Positions 42,096 through 55,257 of a stretch of 64,000 nt of DNA are shown in pieces (position 1 is the stretch's first letter; every line of letters begins with the position of its first letter). Origin of the DNA: Echinarachnius parma (Eukaryota > Echinodermata > Echinoidea > Clypeasteroida > Echinarachniidae). Where the stretch lies: the NCBI GenBank assembly GCA_037951105.1, contig JBAMJV010008238.1, forward strand, positions 67,001 to 131,000, given 5' to 3'. Below the pieces are notes generated by a model that saw only the letters and a list, made by a program, of their open reading frames with translations, was not told the DNA's origin and ran no database searches. Made by a program: the position numbers and the translations under genes.

Positions 42096-43230
42096 ATCAG
42101 GCCAACTACAAGAGAAAAATATATCATCTTGTATTAAAGTAGATGCAGACTGCGAGCTACCAAGTGCAATAAATGTTTCTTTTGTTTCACATTGCTTGTT
42201 TTACATAATTTATAAGATAAAAACATATTGCCAACACTGGGATTTCAGAGTCACTCAGTTAATAATGCACTGACAAGATTATCTTGATGAGCTGCTGTTC
42301 AATCCACTATGTGATACATCATACATGTAATGATGGATAGGATAATGGGAGATCCATGTGCAACATATTAATGTAACCCACAATAATATGTACAGTCAGT
42401 ACATGCAGTACCCAATGTTAGTTTGTTAAAAGTATACAGAACATGTAGTACACATTGTATACAGCAAATATATTACCCATATATTGTACACATATATATG
42501 CATCATGCATGAAGTGATTCAGTATGAATGTATTGTTCAGTTTAGATTGAGTTTGTTCAGTACACATACTGTACACACATACATACATGTACATCGGATT
42601 TCATAATGTTAATATGCATGCACATTACACACTATACATGTACATGTAATAGGCCCATTCACACAGACATAATAAGTGCAATTTGATTCCCAAAATATAA
42701 TAACCAAGATAATCCCAAATAATCACGATTATTAAATAAATGGCAGAGTGCGTTTTTTCACCCTCTTCTTCACAATTAATTTAATGTACATGTCTTCAAG
42801 TTTTTACAAGAGCCCCTACAGTAGTTGCTATGTTTTCAGCAAAACAAGTTTTTGAATCAATAATTCATAATAATTCTTCTTTACGCTTAAAAAAAGGAGT
42901 GTATAAGTCAGCAAATTTTAAGTGTAGACTAACTCCCACTGAAACCCTATAAATCCCATTTTCTTCATGACTTTAAATGTTATACCCGTTTATTAGTGCT
43001 GTACAGATAAACATGAATGCATATTTCAACCCAAGGGATAAAAATAGATATTTTGTAGAAAAAAGGCAAGGTTCATTCCAGGAATGGTGCACAAGGATTT
43101 GCAGTTCTATGATTTCATTTGATTGAATTGACGCCTGCGCCCACAGCTAGATAGCATAACAACATGTACACAGACCTTCACAAACACTTGCATGGCAGAG
43201 GCAAGTACATGTACATGTATGGAGAAGGCA
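42096..43230. other. Non-coding stretch
   Basis: AT-rich with many TACATGTA-type words (42300-42660). No exon recognised. Confidence 0.5.
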
Positions 43231-43281
43231 ATGGCATGGCCGGGGGGGGGGGGGGGGGGGAGAGGGGGGAGGGGGGGGGGG

Positions 43282-43555
43282 GTGTTTCACAAAGATCCAA
43301 AGTCAAACTTAACACTAAGTTGGGACTTTATAATTATGGAAAGCCATTTATAAATTCTTTGAAAAATTGTTAAACAAGTTCTTTAAACAGGCCTACAATT
43401 TTGATAAAAAATCATTAACATTTTCTTTAATCAAAGAGACATTACATGTAAGTTATTGATTTGAAATTTTGTGGAAATTCCGAAGCTACAAATGGCTTTC
43501 CATCAAATTTAAGTCCAACTTAGTGTTCAGTTCGACTTTAGATCTTTGGGCAGGG
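43282..43555. mobile_element. Family-D MITE, copy D3
   Basis: GTGTTTCACAAAGATCCAAA, then GTCAAACTTAACACTAAG, pairs with AACTTAGTGTTCAGTTCGAC and TTAGATCTTTG. Preceded by a long G-rich run (43240-43281). Mirror 52263-52530. Confidence 0.75.
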
Positions 43556-43596
43556 GCTCCAACCTGTAAGTGTCTCGACATTAGCACTTGCCCTAT

Positions 43597-43734
43597 TGCA
43601 GTGAGTTAGCCACTTTATACACTTTGCATTTTAGCTCATTACTCGTTCATAATCATTTATTATGATTTCACACATACCTCAGTGAGTTTGTCAATTTTCA
43701 CACATTAAAGTTAATAAAGTTATTAGATCCCTTT
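43597..43734 (-). mobile_element. Family-A fragment
   Basis: Ends AAAGTTATTAGATCCCTTTAA and contains TTAGCTCATTACTCGTTCAT, the family's GAGTAATGAGC block in reverse. Mirror 52079-52222. Confidence 0.65.
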
Positions 43735-45878
43735 AAGTCTGTGGTCAGTGGACTTGGACCTTACGTCTCTGGGGCCTCGCCCTGCATGTGGTTAGTAACT
43801 AAAATGACATGTTGCCTCGCACAGGAAATTGACAATGCCCTTTTCGCACTCACTTGACACCTCGTGTCCTTATCGTTAATTCATCAAATCACCTTAATTC
43901 ACCCATTTCACATAGATGATCTCCTACTCTATAGGATAATAACATAAGACGTTCAGAAAAAAATGTTCTTAAAAGTCTTTCCAATTCGCCCAGTAAACCA
44001 ACACTGTTGTGCCTACACACATTTAGACTTAGAGCTCTGTAAATCAACATACATACCTGTCTACCTAGATATTTAAGTTGTCAAATGTCCCCTGTGATAC
44101 AGGTCGCAACTGCCACCTTGCGAAAGCCTTGCGCATATGCATTATAATGCACACCAAATCAATGTTATGCAGTGCGCACAAACTAGCCAAGTTCAAAATG
44201 GCAACCCGCCGCGAGGCTTAGCATCCCGATGCTTGATGACCTTTTAATATATAATCTAGTAGTCTTGAACACAAGTCTTTCACATCTACAGCTCGATCAC
44301 TTCAGAACCCTAATTTTGGAAGACTCCAACGCGATCTCGCTTTAGAATTTAGATGTGAAAGGGGCGTTGTAAGATTGACTATTCCTTCTCCTCTCATTTT
44401 CTCCAGTCCCTTGCAACCTGGGGGGATTACATCGCAAAGGCCACATGAATCTGGAACAAGTTCTATTTATAGACTCAATCCATGTTACCTAAATAAATAT
44501 AAAAAGGGCGAATAGGTTGACTGAGGGGGTCAGCCGTCCTTTAATTATAGAGTCAGGAGGAAAAGAGAAATGCGAGACTAGGGAGAGTAAAAACAGCACT
44601 CTTTATTAGTCAAGTTTGTATTATTTCGTCTAATAGCCCGTATTGAAGATTTATTAAGTGGATAAGACTTCACTTAGATAATATTACATGTACTGCAATA
44701 GCACAGAATAATAATTTGGATTGGGTGTTTCGCCAGGGCCATGGCCTCAAAAATTAGCTTCAGGCAGCAATAAATGTATTGCTTTTACATTTCATTTGCC
44801 CTAGCTGGCAAACAAATATCCTTTTTTTAAGTCACATTTTTTAAGGCTTCATTCATATCATTTCATTTGCCCGATCGGGCTGCTAGAAAATATTGAATTT
44901 AGCCCCTGGCTACAATAATGTTCTATCCACACTTCAGTTCAAATATAATCATAGTCTAGAGCATAATGTTTATAAATGTATACTTAAATCATTGATATTT
45001 TGACACTGTCTAATCAACTTACAATATGGACTAGTAAAAGGATCTATAAGATACAAGACTAGCGAGTGAGTCTGAACTGTAACTCTAGACGTAGACTTGA
45101 GCGAAAAAAAAAAAAATTGAATTATGCAAAGCCAAAGGTATAAATAGCTGATTTCGTCTGTATTGGGCTGACTACATTAGCGAGAGATCTTTTTCAGGGT
45201 AGGAAATAAATGGGGGCTGAGGGCAATTTTGCTCCCTAATTTTCTAAATGTTCAAGGTAGCCCCTTAAATTACCATAGTGTATTATGTGAAATATTTTGT
45301 GATACATGTATGCATCATATTGAAAAGTAGCCCCCTAACATAAAATAAAGAATTCCTGCATTGTCATTTTGAGAATTTTCGGTGAGAACACAGGATTACG
45401 AATAGTGATGACATCCCCCAGTATTTAATAAACCTGACTCACCCTACGTGCTCATTCTCAATTCTGGCTGAAGGAAATGAAAGTGATATTGTTTTGTTAT
45501 ACCATGAACCTAGGTTCATGGTTTATACAGTGTCTCCCTTCCGTTCAAAAATAATAGTTACAAATAATTTTTTAGCCTAATCCCTTAGGTCAAATTGTTC
45601 TTTATTCCTGTTTTGTTCTTGGAAATACACAATCAGGAATACTTTGTGACTTGGAAAAGAATCAAGAAACGTGCACCATTTTGAAACTTAGCTCATAAAT
45701 AACAGATCTATCTAAAAGCACAAGATGCTCTGTAGAAATTGAATATTAAAAAAAAAATTTTATTACATTTTTGAAATTTCATTACATTCATTGTTTAAAA
45801 TGCATTTAAAGCATTTGAGTTTTGTTCAATCTACTAATTCTAACCTGAATAATAACTTGTCCCTGTTTGTGCAAGAAT
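43735..45878. other. Non-coding stretch with dispersed repeat fragments
   Basis: Contains a GGGCAAG-related piece at about 44735-44915 and a 'GTAGGAAATAAATGGGGGCTG' piece at about 45195-45345 matching 25438 onward. A short palindrome CATGAACCTAGGTTCATG lies near 45504-45521. No exon recognised. Confidence 0.5.
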
Positions 45879-46001
45879 GTGTGATATCAATATAACAAAG
45901 ATCTCAATATAATAACCCTGTGTGATATCAATATAACAAAGATCTCAATATAATAACCCTGTGTGATATCAATATAACAAAGATCTCAATATAATAACCC
46001 T
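45879..46001 (+). repeat. 41-bp tandem repeat, three copies
   Basis: Unit GTGTGATATCAATATAACAA then AGATCTCAATATAATAACCCT, starting at 45879, 45920 and 45961 with no differences in this arm. The mirror (49800-49922) has one base missing in one copy. Confidence 0.95.
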
Positions 46002-46400
46002 GGAACACTGCTTCTCTCTTTCCATATTTCGCAAACACAGTCATTGAAATATGCCCTTTAAAAATCTCATTTCCATTCATGCAAACCATTTTTAAACACA
46101 TTTGTGAGTAAGATGCAGATCTGTATGCTCGTTATGAAATTGTTTACTATACAGTGCGTATAAAAAAAAAGTTACACTTTTGAAAATCTGTCAAAATTAC
46201 ATTTCAAAATATTTAGAAGATTTTTCATGTCGATAGATGCCCAATAGTCTCATCTATCAAGTGCCACTAACAAAACAAATTTTCGTTCACGCTTGGGCCG
46301 AACACGGACTGTTTTTGTCCAGAGTGTGAAAAATGACTTGCGCCAAATTGAAAGAGGGAAAATAACCAGCAGTCCGAATAAGTACTCCCATTCAAACAAG

Positions 46401-46475
46401 TTGCTCTTTGCCATAAATTTATGATTATGTTATGATATTATCATAACATAATCATAAATTTATGGCAAGAGCAAT
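46401..46475. repeat. Inverted repeat, ~37-bp arms, 1-bp spacer
   Basis: TTGCTCTTTGCCATAAATTT, then ATGATTATGTTATGATA, is followed after one base by its reverse complement with a single deletion. Mirror at about 49318-49393. This small palindrome is nested within the giant one. Confidence 0.9.
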
Positions 46476-47223
46476 TTGTAATATATAAGAAATATGTTTT
46501 TGTTTTTTTCAATTATCACTCATTTTACTAAGATTTTGCTCTCACATTAATCCCCTATAATTTAAATCTACAAGGGCGTTTCATAGGTATCAGGGGTTTT
46601 ACCCCCATTAATGAATTCCCTTGGGCAGCACTTCCTAATTATTGTAACTACATGCACGACCAGCCGATCAATCTAGTATTGACCAAGAAAGCACCTGGCA
46701 GGTTTAAAGGAAATTGATCTACTAAATTTACTTGTACCTGTAGTACATGTAGTTCCTTTATGCCCGGTTGTTTACCTCACGATAATTATAGAAATATGGA
46801 AGACTTTGAAACAAGCTTTGTTTTTTTCTACTTTTGTAATCAACAAAATCTTTGGGATCATTTTGACTGCGACAAATACAAGTCCATGGCAATGAGTTAG
46901 AAAATAGCACTCAACATTTAATCTGCCCCCCCCCCCCCCCATGACAAAAGGAAGTATGGGACAGTTTGGCAATTTGGCCGAGACACGCTAATTAGTCCGC
47001 TCGCTGACCCCGTGCAGTATTAGCCTTCCCAAGCTCGCTAGCTCGCGATCGCATAGAAGCCATATATAGAGCCTAGTCTATAATCTAGACCCTCGAAAGC
47101 GCCGCCAACGAGAGAGATCTGCACACCATTTGTCAGTGTCCCATACTTCCTTCTGTCATTTTGTGACCGGCTATATCAAACCCTGCACTTGTCTGTAATT
47201 AATGTTTTGAAGAAATTGGCATT
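46476..47223. other. Non-coding stretch
   Basis: Contains a C run at 46927-46940 and a moderately GC-rich CGCTAGCTCGCGATCGC patch (47035-47052). No exon recognised. Confidence 0.5.
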
Positions 47224-47656
47224 TTAAAGGGGACCACCAGGCAAAGAACAACACATTATTATATGTTTTGGTACCGTTTTGTGATATCAAATAGATACCT
47301 AACATTTTGCAAAGGGTTGTGTATTTCACAAACAAAGCAATAATTTCCACCACTGCTATTTCCTGGTTCCATACGGGCCAACATTTGCGAGTGCGCCCCA
47401 ATGCTATTCACGCGCACGCTTGTAAACAATAGATTCCCGGGCGATTCGTTCGCTCTGCATACATTGCAATTCACCGCACACATAGCAGTCTGCGTAATTC
47501 AGACCGCATGAACGCATGCTTTAGAATGGTGATGCGTTTCAATTATATTTTTTTTTTCTGGAAACATATTTTTGTGAACTTGTTGATGGAATGGAATACT
47601 AAAGATGTTACCTTTCTTTAATAAGAATATTATTTTTGGGTGCTGGTACCCTTTAA
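47224..47656 (+). mobile_element. Family-B MITE, copy B4
   Basis: TTAAAGGGGACCACCAGGCA to GGGTGCTGGTACCCTTTAA, 433 bp. No flanking direct duplication, unlike B1 and B2. Mirror 48144-48572. Confidence 0.88.
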
Positions 47657-47804
47657 GTTCTCATTATGTGTGTACTAATGTGTGGACTTATGATTGTAAA
47701 ATTGAAACAATCATATCTTCGACAATTATTGACCAAATCGTTAGAACAAAGCATAAAATGGAAGCTTGTAATGAGGCCTTTCTACTGGTATGATAATCTA
47801 CATT

Positions 47805-47930
47805 TTGATTTTTACAGATAAGTGCAGGGTCACATTTTCTCTCATTACTCGGCCATATATGATGTATTAATTGAACATGGATTTGTTCACACATCACTTA
47901 ATAGTGGACATGAACAAATCCATGTTCAAT
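47805..47930. repeat. Family-A-like remnant spanning the palindrome turn
   Basis: CTCATTACTCGGCCATATAT..GTTCACACATCACTTAATAGTGGACAT follows the order of words in family A (CTCATTAC, GGCCAT, CACACAAT, GTGGACAT). The fold point therefore falls inside a diverged family-A copy. Confidence 0.5.
47890..47910. other. 21-bp spacer at the centre of the giant palindrome
   Basis: Between TTGAACATGGATTTGTTCA (ending 47889) and its exact complement TGAACAAATCCATGTTCAA (from 47911) lie 21 unpaired bases. Centre at about 47900. Confidence 0.95.
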
Positions 47931-48143
47931 TAAAACATCATATATGGCCGAGTAATGAGAGAAATGTGACCCTGCACTTATCTGTAAAAATCAAAATGTA
48001 GATTATCATACCAGTAGAAAGGCCTCATTACAAGCTTCCATTTTATGCTTTGTTCTAACGATATTGGTCAATAATTGTCGAAGATATGATTGTTTCAATT
48101 TTACAATCATAAGTCCACACATTAAGTACACACATATGAGAAC

Positions 48144-48572
48144 TTAAAGGGTACCAGCACCCAAAATATATTCTTATTAAAGAAAGGTAACATCTTTAGT
48201 ATCCATTCCATCAACAAGTTCACAAAATATGTTTCCAGAAAAAAAAATATAATTGGAAACGCATCACCATTCTAAAGCATGCGTTCATGCGGTCTGAATT
48301 ACGCAGACTGCTATGTGTGCGGTGAATTGCAATGTATGCAGAGCGACGAATCGCCCGGGAATCTATTGTTTACAATGCGTGCGCGTGAATAGCATTGGGG
48401 CGCACTCGCAAATGGTTGGCCCGTATGAACCAGGAAATAGCAGTGGTGGAAATTAATTGCTTTGTTTGTGAAATACACAACCCTTTGCAAAATGTTAGGT
48501 ATCTATTTGATATCACAAACGGTACCAAAACATATAATAATGTGTTGTTCTTTGCCTGGTGGTCCCCTTTAA
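48144..48572 (-). mobile_element. Family-B MITE (mirror of B4)
   Basis: TTAAAGGGTACCAGCACCCA to TGGTGGTCCCCTTTAA. Differs from 47224-47656 by scattered small indels and substitutions. Confidence 0.85.
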
Positions 48573-49799
48573 AATGCCAATTTCTTCAAAACATTAATTA
48601 CAGACAAGTGCAGGGTTTTGATATAGCCGGTCACAAAATGACAGAAGGAAGTATGGACACTGACAAATGGTGTGCAGATCTCTCTCGTTGGCGGCGCTTT
48701 CGAGGGTCTAGATTATAGACTAGGCTCTATATATGGCTTCTATGCGATCGCGAGCTAGCGAGCTTGGAAGGCTAATACTGCACGGGGTCAGCGAGCGGAC
48801 TAATTATCGTGTCTCGGCCAAATTGCCAAACTGTCCCATACTTCCTTTTGTCATGGGGGGGGGGGGGGGCAGATTAAATGTTGAGTGCTATTTTCTAACT
48901 CATTGCCATGGACTTGTATTTGTCGCAGTCAAATGATCCCAAAGATTTTGTTGATTACAAAAGTAGAAAAAACAAAGCTTGTTTCAAGTCTTCCATATTT
49001 CTATAATTATCGTGAGGTAAACAACCGGGCATAAAGGAACTACATGTACTACAGGTACAAGTAAATTTAGTAGATCAATTTCCCTTTAAACCTGCCAGGT
49101 GCTTTCTTGGTCAATACTAGATTGATCGGCTGGTCGTGCATGTAGTTACAATAATTAGGAAGTGCTGCCCAAGGGAATTCATTAATGGGGGTAAAACCCC
49201 TGATACCTATGAAACGCCCTTGTAGATTTAAATTATAGGGGATTAATGTGAGAGCAAAATCTTAGTAAAATGAGTGATAATTGAAAAAAACAAAAACATA
49301 TTTCTTATATATTACAAATTGCTCTTTGCCATAAATTTATGATTATGTTATGATAATATCATAACATAATCATAAATTTATGGCAAAGAGCAACTTGTTT
49401 GAATGGGGAGTACTTATTCGGACTGCTGGTTTAATTTTCCCTCTTTCAATTTGGCGCAAGTCATTTTTCACACTCTGGACAAAAACAGTCCGTGGTTCGC
49501 CCAAGCTGTGAACGAAAATTTGTTTTGTTAGTGGCACTTGATAGATGAGACTATTGGGCATCTATCGACATGAAAAAATCTTCTAAATATTTTGAAATGT
49601 AATTTTGACAGATTTTTCAAAAGTGTAACTTTTTTTTTATACGCACTGTATAGTAAACAATTTCATAACGAGCATAACAGATCTGCATCTTACTCACAAA
49701 TGTGTTAAAATGGTTTGCATGAATGGAAATGAGATTTTTAAAAGGGCATATTTCAATGACTGTGTTTGCGAAATATGGAAAGAGAGAAGCAGTGTTCCA

Positions 49800-49922
49800 G
49801 GGTTATTATATTGAGATCTTTGTTATATTGATATCACACAGGGTTATTATATTGAGATCTTTGTTATATTGATATCACACAGGGTTATTATATGAGATCT
49901 TTGTTATATTGATATCACACAT
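49800..49922 (-). repeat. 41-bp tandem repeat (mirror)
   Basis: Mirror of 45879-46001. One copy lacks a T (TTATATGAGATC instead of TTATATTGAGATC), a typical single-base indel. Confidence 0.9.
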
Positions 49923-52078
49923 TCTTGCACAAACAGGGACAAGTTATTATTTCAGGTTAGAATTAGTAGATTGAACAAAACTCAAATGCTTTAATGCATT
50001 TTAAACAATGAATGTAATGAATTTTCAAAATGTAATAAAATTTTTTTTTTTAATATTCAATTTCTACAGAGCATCTTGTGGCTTTTAGATAGATCTGTTA
50101 TTTATGAGCTAAGTTTCAAATGGTGCACGTTCTTGATTCTTTTCCAAGTCACAAAGTATTCCTGATAGTGTATTTCCAAGAACAAAACAGAATAAAGAAC
50201 AATTTGAACCTAAGGGATTAGGCTAAAAAAATTATTTGTAACTATTATTTTTGAACGGAAGGGAGACACTGTATAAACCATGAACTAGGTTCATGGTATA
50301 ACAAAACAATATCACTTTCAATTTCCTTCAGCCAGAATTGAGAATGAGCACGTAGGGTGAGTCAGGTTTATTAAATACGGGGTGATGTCATCACTATTCG
50401 TAATCCTGTGTTCTCACCGAAAATTCTCAAAAATGACAATGCAGGAATTCTTTATTTTTATGTTAGGGGGCTACTTTTTCAATATGATGCATACATGTAT
50501 CACAAAATATTTCACATAATACACTATGGTAATTTAAGGGGCTACCTTGAACATTTAGAAAATTAGGGAGCAAAATTGCCCTCAGCCCCCATTTATTTCC
50601 TACCCTGAAAAAGGATCTCTCGGCTAATGTAGTCAGCCCAATACAGACGAAATCAGCTATTTATACCTTTTGGGCTTTGCATAATTCAATTTTTTTTTTT
50701 TTCGCTCAAGTCTACGTCTAGAGTTACAGTTCAGACTCAACTCGCTAGTCTTGTATCTTATAGATCCTTTTACTAGTCCATATTGTAAGTTGATTAGACA
50801 GTGTCAAAATATCAATGATTTTAAGTTATACATTTTATAAACATTATGCTCTAGACTATGATTATATTTGAACTGAAGTGTGGATAGAACATTATTGTAG
50901 CAGGGCTAAAATTCAATATTTTCTAGCAGCCCGATCGGGCAAATGAAATGATATGAATGAAGCCTTAAAAAATGTGACTTAAAAAAGGATATTTGTTTGC
51001 CCAGCTAGGGCAAATGAAATGTAAAAGCAATACATTTATTGCTGCCTGAAGCTAATTTTGAGGCCATGGCCCTGGCGAAACACCCAATCCCAAATTATTA
51101 TTCTTGTGCTATTGCAGTACATGTAATATTATCTAAGTGAAGTCTTATCCACTTAATAAATCTTCAATACGGGCTATTAGACGAAATAATACAAACTTGA
51201 CTAATAAAGAGTGCTGTTTTTACTCTCCCTAGTCTCGCATTTCTCTTTTCCCTCCTGACTCCATATAATTAAAGGACGGCTGACCCCCTCAGTCAACTAT
51301 TCGCCCTTTTTATATTTATTTAGGTAACATGGATTGAGTCTATAAATAGAACTTGTTCCAGATTCATGTGGCCTTTGCGATTGTAATCCCCCAGGTTGCA
51401 AGGGACTGGAGAAAATGAGAGGAGAAGGAATAGTCAATCTTACAACGCCCCTTTCACATCTAATTCTAAAGCGAGATCGCGTTGGAGTCTTCCAAAATTA
51501 GGGTTCTGAGTGATCGAGCTGTAGAATGTGAAAAGACTTGTGTTCAAGACTACTAGATTATATATTAAAGGTCATCAAGCATCGGGATGCTAAGCCTCGC
51601 GGCGGGTTGCCATTTTGAACTTGGCTAGTTTGTGCGCACTGCATAACATTGATTTGGTGTGCATTATAATGCATATTGCGCAAGGCTTTCGCAAGGTGGC
51701 AGTTTGCGACTGTATCACAGGGGACATTTGACAACTTAAATATCTAGGTAGACAGTATGTATGTTGATTTACAGAGCTCTAAGTCTAATGTGTGTAGGCA
51801 CAACAGTGTTTGGTTTACTGGGCGAATTGAAAGACTTTTAAGAACATTTTTTTCTGAAACGTCTTATGTTATTATCCTATAGAGGTAGGAGATCATCTAT
51901 GTGAAATGGGTGAATTAAGGTGATTTGATGAATTAACGATAAGGACACGAGGTGTCAAGTGAGTGCGAAAAGGGCATTGTCAATTTCCTGTGCGATGGCA
52001 ACATGTCATTTTAGTTACTAACCACATGCAGGGCGAGGCCCCAGAGACGTAAAGGTCCAAGTCCACTGAACCACAGAC

Positions 52079-52530
52079 TTAAAGGGATCTAATAACTTTA
52101 TTAACTTTAATGTGTGAAATTGACAAACTCACTGAGGTATGGTGTGAAATCATAATAAATGATTATGAACGAGTAATGAGCTAAATGCAAAGTGTATAAA
52201 GTGGCTAACTCACTGCAATAGGGCAAGTGCTAATGTCGAGCCACTTACAGGTTGGAGCCCCTGCCCAAGATCTAAAGTCGAACTGAACACTAAGTTGGAC
52301 TTAAATTTGATGGAAAGCCATTTGTAGCTTCGGAATTTCCACAAAATTTCAAATCAATAACTTACATGTAATGTCTCTTTGATTAAAGAAATGTTAATGT
52401 ATTTTTTATCAAAATTGTAGGCCTGTTTAAAGAACTTGTTTAACAATTTTTCAAAGAATTTATAAATGCTTTCCATAATTATAAAGTCCAACTTAGTCGT
52501 TAAGTTTGACTTTGGATCTTTGTGAAACAC
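52079..52530. mobile_element. Mirrors of the family-A fragment and family-D MITE
   Basis: 52079-52222 is the family-A fragment (TTAAAGGGATCTAATAACTT). 52263-52530 is the family-D copy, followed by a long C-rich run (52531-52575), the mirror of 43240-43281. Confidence 0.75.
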
Positions 52531-54159
52531 CCCCCCCCCCCTCCCCCCCTTCCCCCCCCCCCCCCCCCCCCCCCCCGGCATGCCATTGCCTTCTCCATAC
52601 ATGTACATGTACTTGCCTCTGCCATGCAAGTGTTTGTGAAGGTCTGTGTACATGTTGTTATGCTATCTAGCTGTGGGCGCAGGCGTCAATTCAATCAAAT
52701 GAAATCATAGAACTGCAAATCCTTGTGGCACCATTCCTGGAATGAACCTTGCCTTTTTTCTACAAAATATCTATTTTTATCCCTTGGGTTGAAATATGCA
52801 TTCATGTTTATCTGTACAGCACTAATAAACGGGTATAACATTTAAAGTCATGAAGAAAATGGGATTTATAGGGTTTCAGTGGAGTTAGTCTACACTAAAA
52901 TTTGCTGACTTATACACTCCTTTTTTTTAAGCGTAAAGGAAGAATTATTATGAATTATTGATTCAAAAACTTGTTTTGCTGAAAACATAGCAACTACTGT
53001 AGGGCTCTTGTAAAACTTGAAGACATGTACATTAAATTAATTGTGAAGAAGAGGGTTGAAAAACGCACTCTGCCATTTATTTTAAATAATCGTGATTATT
53101 TGGGAATTATCTTGGTTAATATATTTTGGGAATCAAATTGCACTTATTATGTCTGTGTGAATGGGCTATTACATGTACATGTATAGTGTGTAATGTGCAT
53201 GCATATTAACATTATGAAATCCGATGTACATGTATGTATGTGTGTACAGTATGTGTACTGAACAACTCAATCTAACTGAACAATACATTCATACTGAATC
53301 ACTTCATGCATGATGCATATATATGTGTACAATATATGGGTAATATATTTGCTGTATACAATGTGTACTACATGTTCTGTATACTTTTAACAAAACTAAC
53401 ATTGGGTTACTGCATGTACTGACTGTACATATTATTGTGGGTTACATTAATATGTTGCACATGGATCTCCCATTATCCTATCCATCATTACATGTATGAT
53501 GTATCACATAGTGGATTGAACAGCAGCTCATCAAGATAATCTTGTCAGTGCATTATTAACTGAGTGGACTCTGAAATCCCAGTGTTGGCAATATGTTTTT
53601 ATCTTATAAATTATGTAAACAAGCAATGTGAAACAAAAGAAACATTTATTGCACTTGGTAGCTCGCAGTCTGCATCTACTTTAATACAAGATGATATATT
53701 TTTCTCTTGTAGTTGGCTGATCGGCCAACCAAACAAGATCTTAAATTATGAAATGTTACTTGCCCGACATCAATTGAATTTAATATTTTTCCTTGCCCTG
53801 CATAATCGGGCAAGTGCTACTACGTAGTACTTGTGTTGCGCTCTATGTTATGCTTCCTGATAGTGTACTTGATTGAAATGACATGACTCATGATGTAGAG
53901 ATTTGTCAGCTCCTCGCCTGAGTCAGCTTTCAAATCTCAGACTCACATTGCTGACATTTTATACTCCCGGCAAAAATTAGGTAGAGCCTCTTCCCCCCCC
54001 CCCCCCCCCTCTACAGTGGGGGGGGGGGGGGGGGGGTAGGAGAGGAATATGATCATCATCACCAACTTCAGGTGGCGCTGTGGAGCATTGAATTGGTCTT
54101 CATGAGAGCACGCCATACTTCAACTCTTATCTTCTGCCAAGTGTGTTCAGTTGTACACT

Positions 54160-54379
54160 TCATTCCTTCTCCAGACGCTCTCTTCTCTCTATATGTCCGT
54201 CATAAGATATCGGTTGACGACCTCTACCACGTTTTCCTTGGATTGCTCCTTGCAGTATTTGTTTCTCAATCTCATATCCTTCAGTTCTCTTACGATGAGC
54301 CCAAAGTACTTGAAAAGTTTGCTGTCAATAACTCCCAATGAATTGTAGTGCTCATCCAGTAGAAAATAGAAATTCATAC
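54160..54379 (-). CDS. Unrecognised protein, exon 2 (right-arm copy, mostly open)
   Basis: After the acceptor TTTGCCAG the exon supplies GT (Gly, with exon 1's G). It then reads MNFYFLLDEHYNSLGVIDSK, LFKYFGLIVRELKDMRLRNK, YCKEQSKENVVEVVNRYLMTD. At that point a single missing A (GACATATAG versus GACAATATAG in the left arm) makes a premature TAG. With the left-arm base the frame would reach a TGA at 54160-54162. The composition suits a small soluble, helix-rich protein with a charged C-terminus. No signal peptide or membrane segment is seen. No family recognised. Confidence 0.5.
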
Positions 54380-55257
54380 CTGGCAAAGAAATGTTATGCT
54401 AAGGTGTTTTGTCGTTGATTGGGGGGGGGGGGGGGGGGGTGAGACATAGTGGTATTCAGTAGATCTATTAACTTTATATTAAGATTTGTCCAAAAGTGAT
54501 ACAATTTGAGAATTCAGTCACATCATTTTATGATTCATCAGTCTTCTGAATTATTTACCGCATTGTGGATCGTTAACAAACAAAATATTATAAATTATTA
54601 TTTATAAGCAGTTGGCCTTGCGCCTTTGCGTAGTTACGAGACAATAGAGAGCTACATGTATTTTCATTGTTCTCCTTCCTCAAATTTGTTTGTTTAGCAA
54701 AGAAAGGCGAAATTATATTTTGAATCTCTGACGTCATTTACTTCCGTACATGTACTCTTCTTTTGTGTGTGGCAATAACTGTAAATTACAATAATGATGC
54801 AGTAGTATCTGACAGAAAAAGTTCAGGTAAGATTTTATCCAATTATGGGGAAAACAAGAAAGAGGTAGCTCGAATCAGGCAAGCAAAGAACATCAATAAG
54901 TGCAACCTGCTATTAGGCAAGTGCTCGAAATAAGCATCTAGGCCGCTGGCCCGGGCACTAGAAGTTGACAAATCTTGTTTTTACTTGCCCGACCGGGCCA
55001 CAAGGTAAAAATGTAAATTTCTAGCATTGTATTAGGGCAAGTGAAATGTTCCTTTGAGCAATTATTTTGCAACTCTTTGAAGATAACTTTACTGGAAGGG
55101 GCCAATGCTTTAGAAAAAAGTATATCTTTCAGTACGTACATTTTAATACTATGTTAGTTGTAAATGAGCGGAATGCTGGAGTTATGTTCAAGCATTTTAA
55201 ACTATTACTTTGTCTGTGATTCTGTTCATCCTCGTTATGTAATCTTTAAAAAAGTCT

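Larger units (their letters stand above)
31792..47889 (+). repeat. Left arm of a giant palindrome (~16.1 kb)
   Basis: Every landmark in this interval recurs in reverse order and complement in 47911-64000. The arm start (TCAGCTTGTAGCTGCCAATG at 31792) matches the last bases of the window, so the palindrome may continue beyond it. Positions in the arms sum to about 95,792-95,800. In the innermost ~240 bp I count five differences, four of them single-base insertions or deletions. Similar small indels recur throughout, with homopolymer lengths also disagreeing. Confidence 0.97.

Noticed and set aside
45879..46001. Possible CRISPR array
   Set aside because: Three contiguous 41-bp repeats without spacers; a eukaryotic minisatellite.
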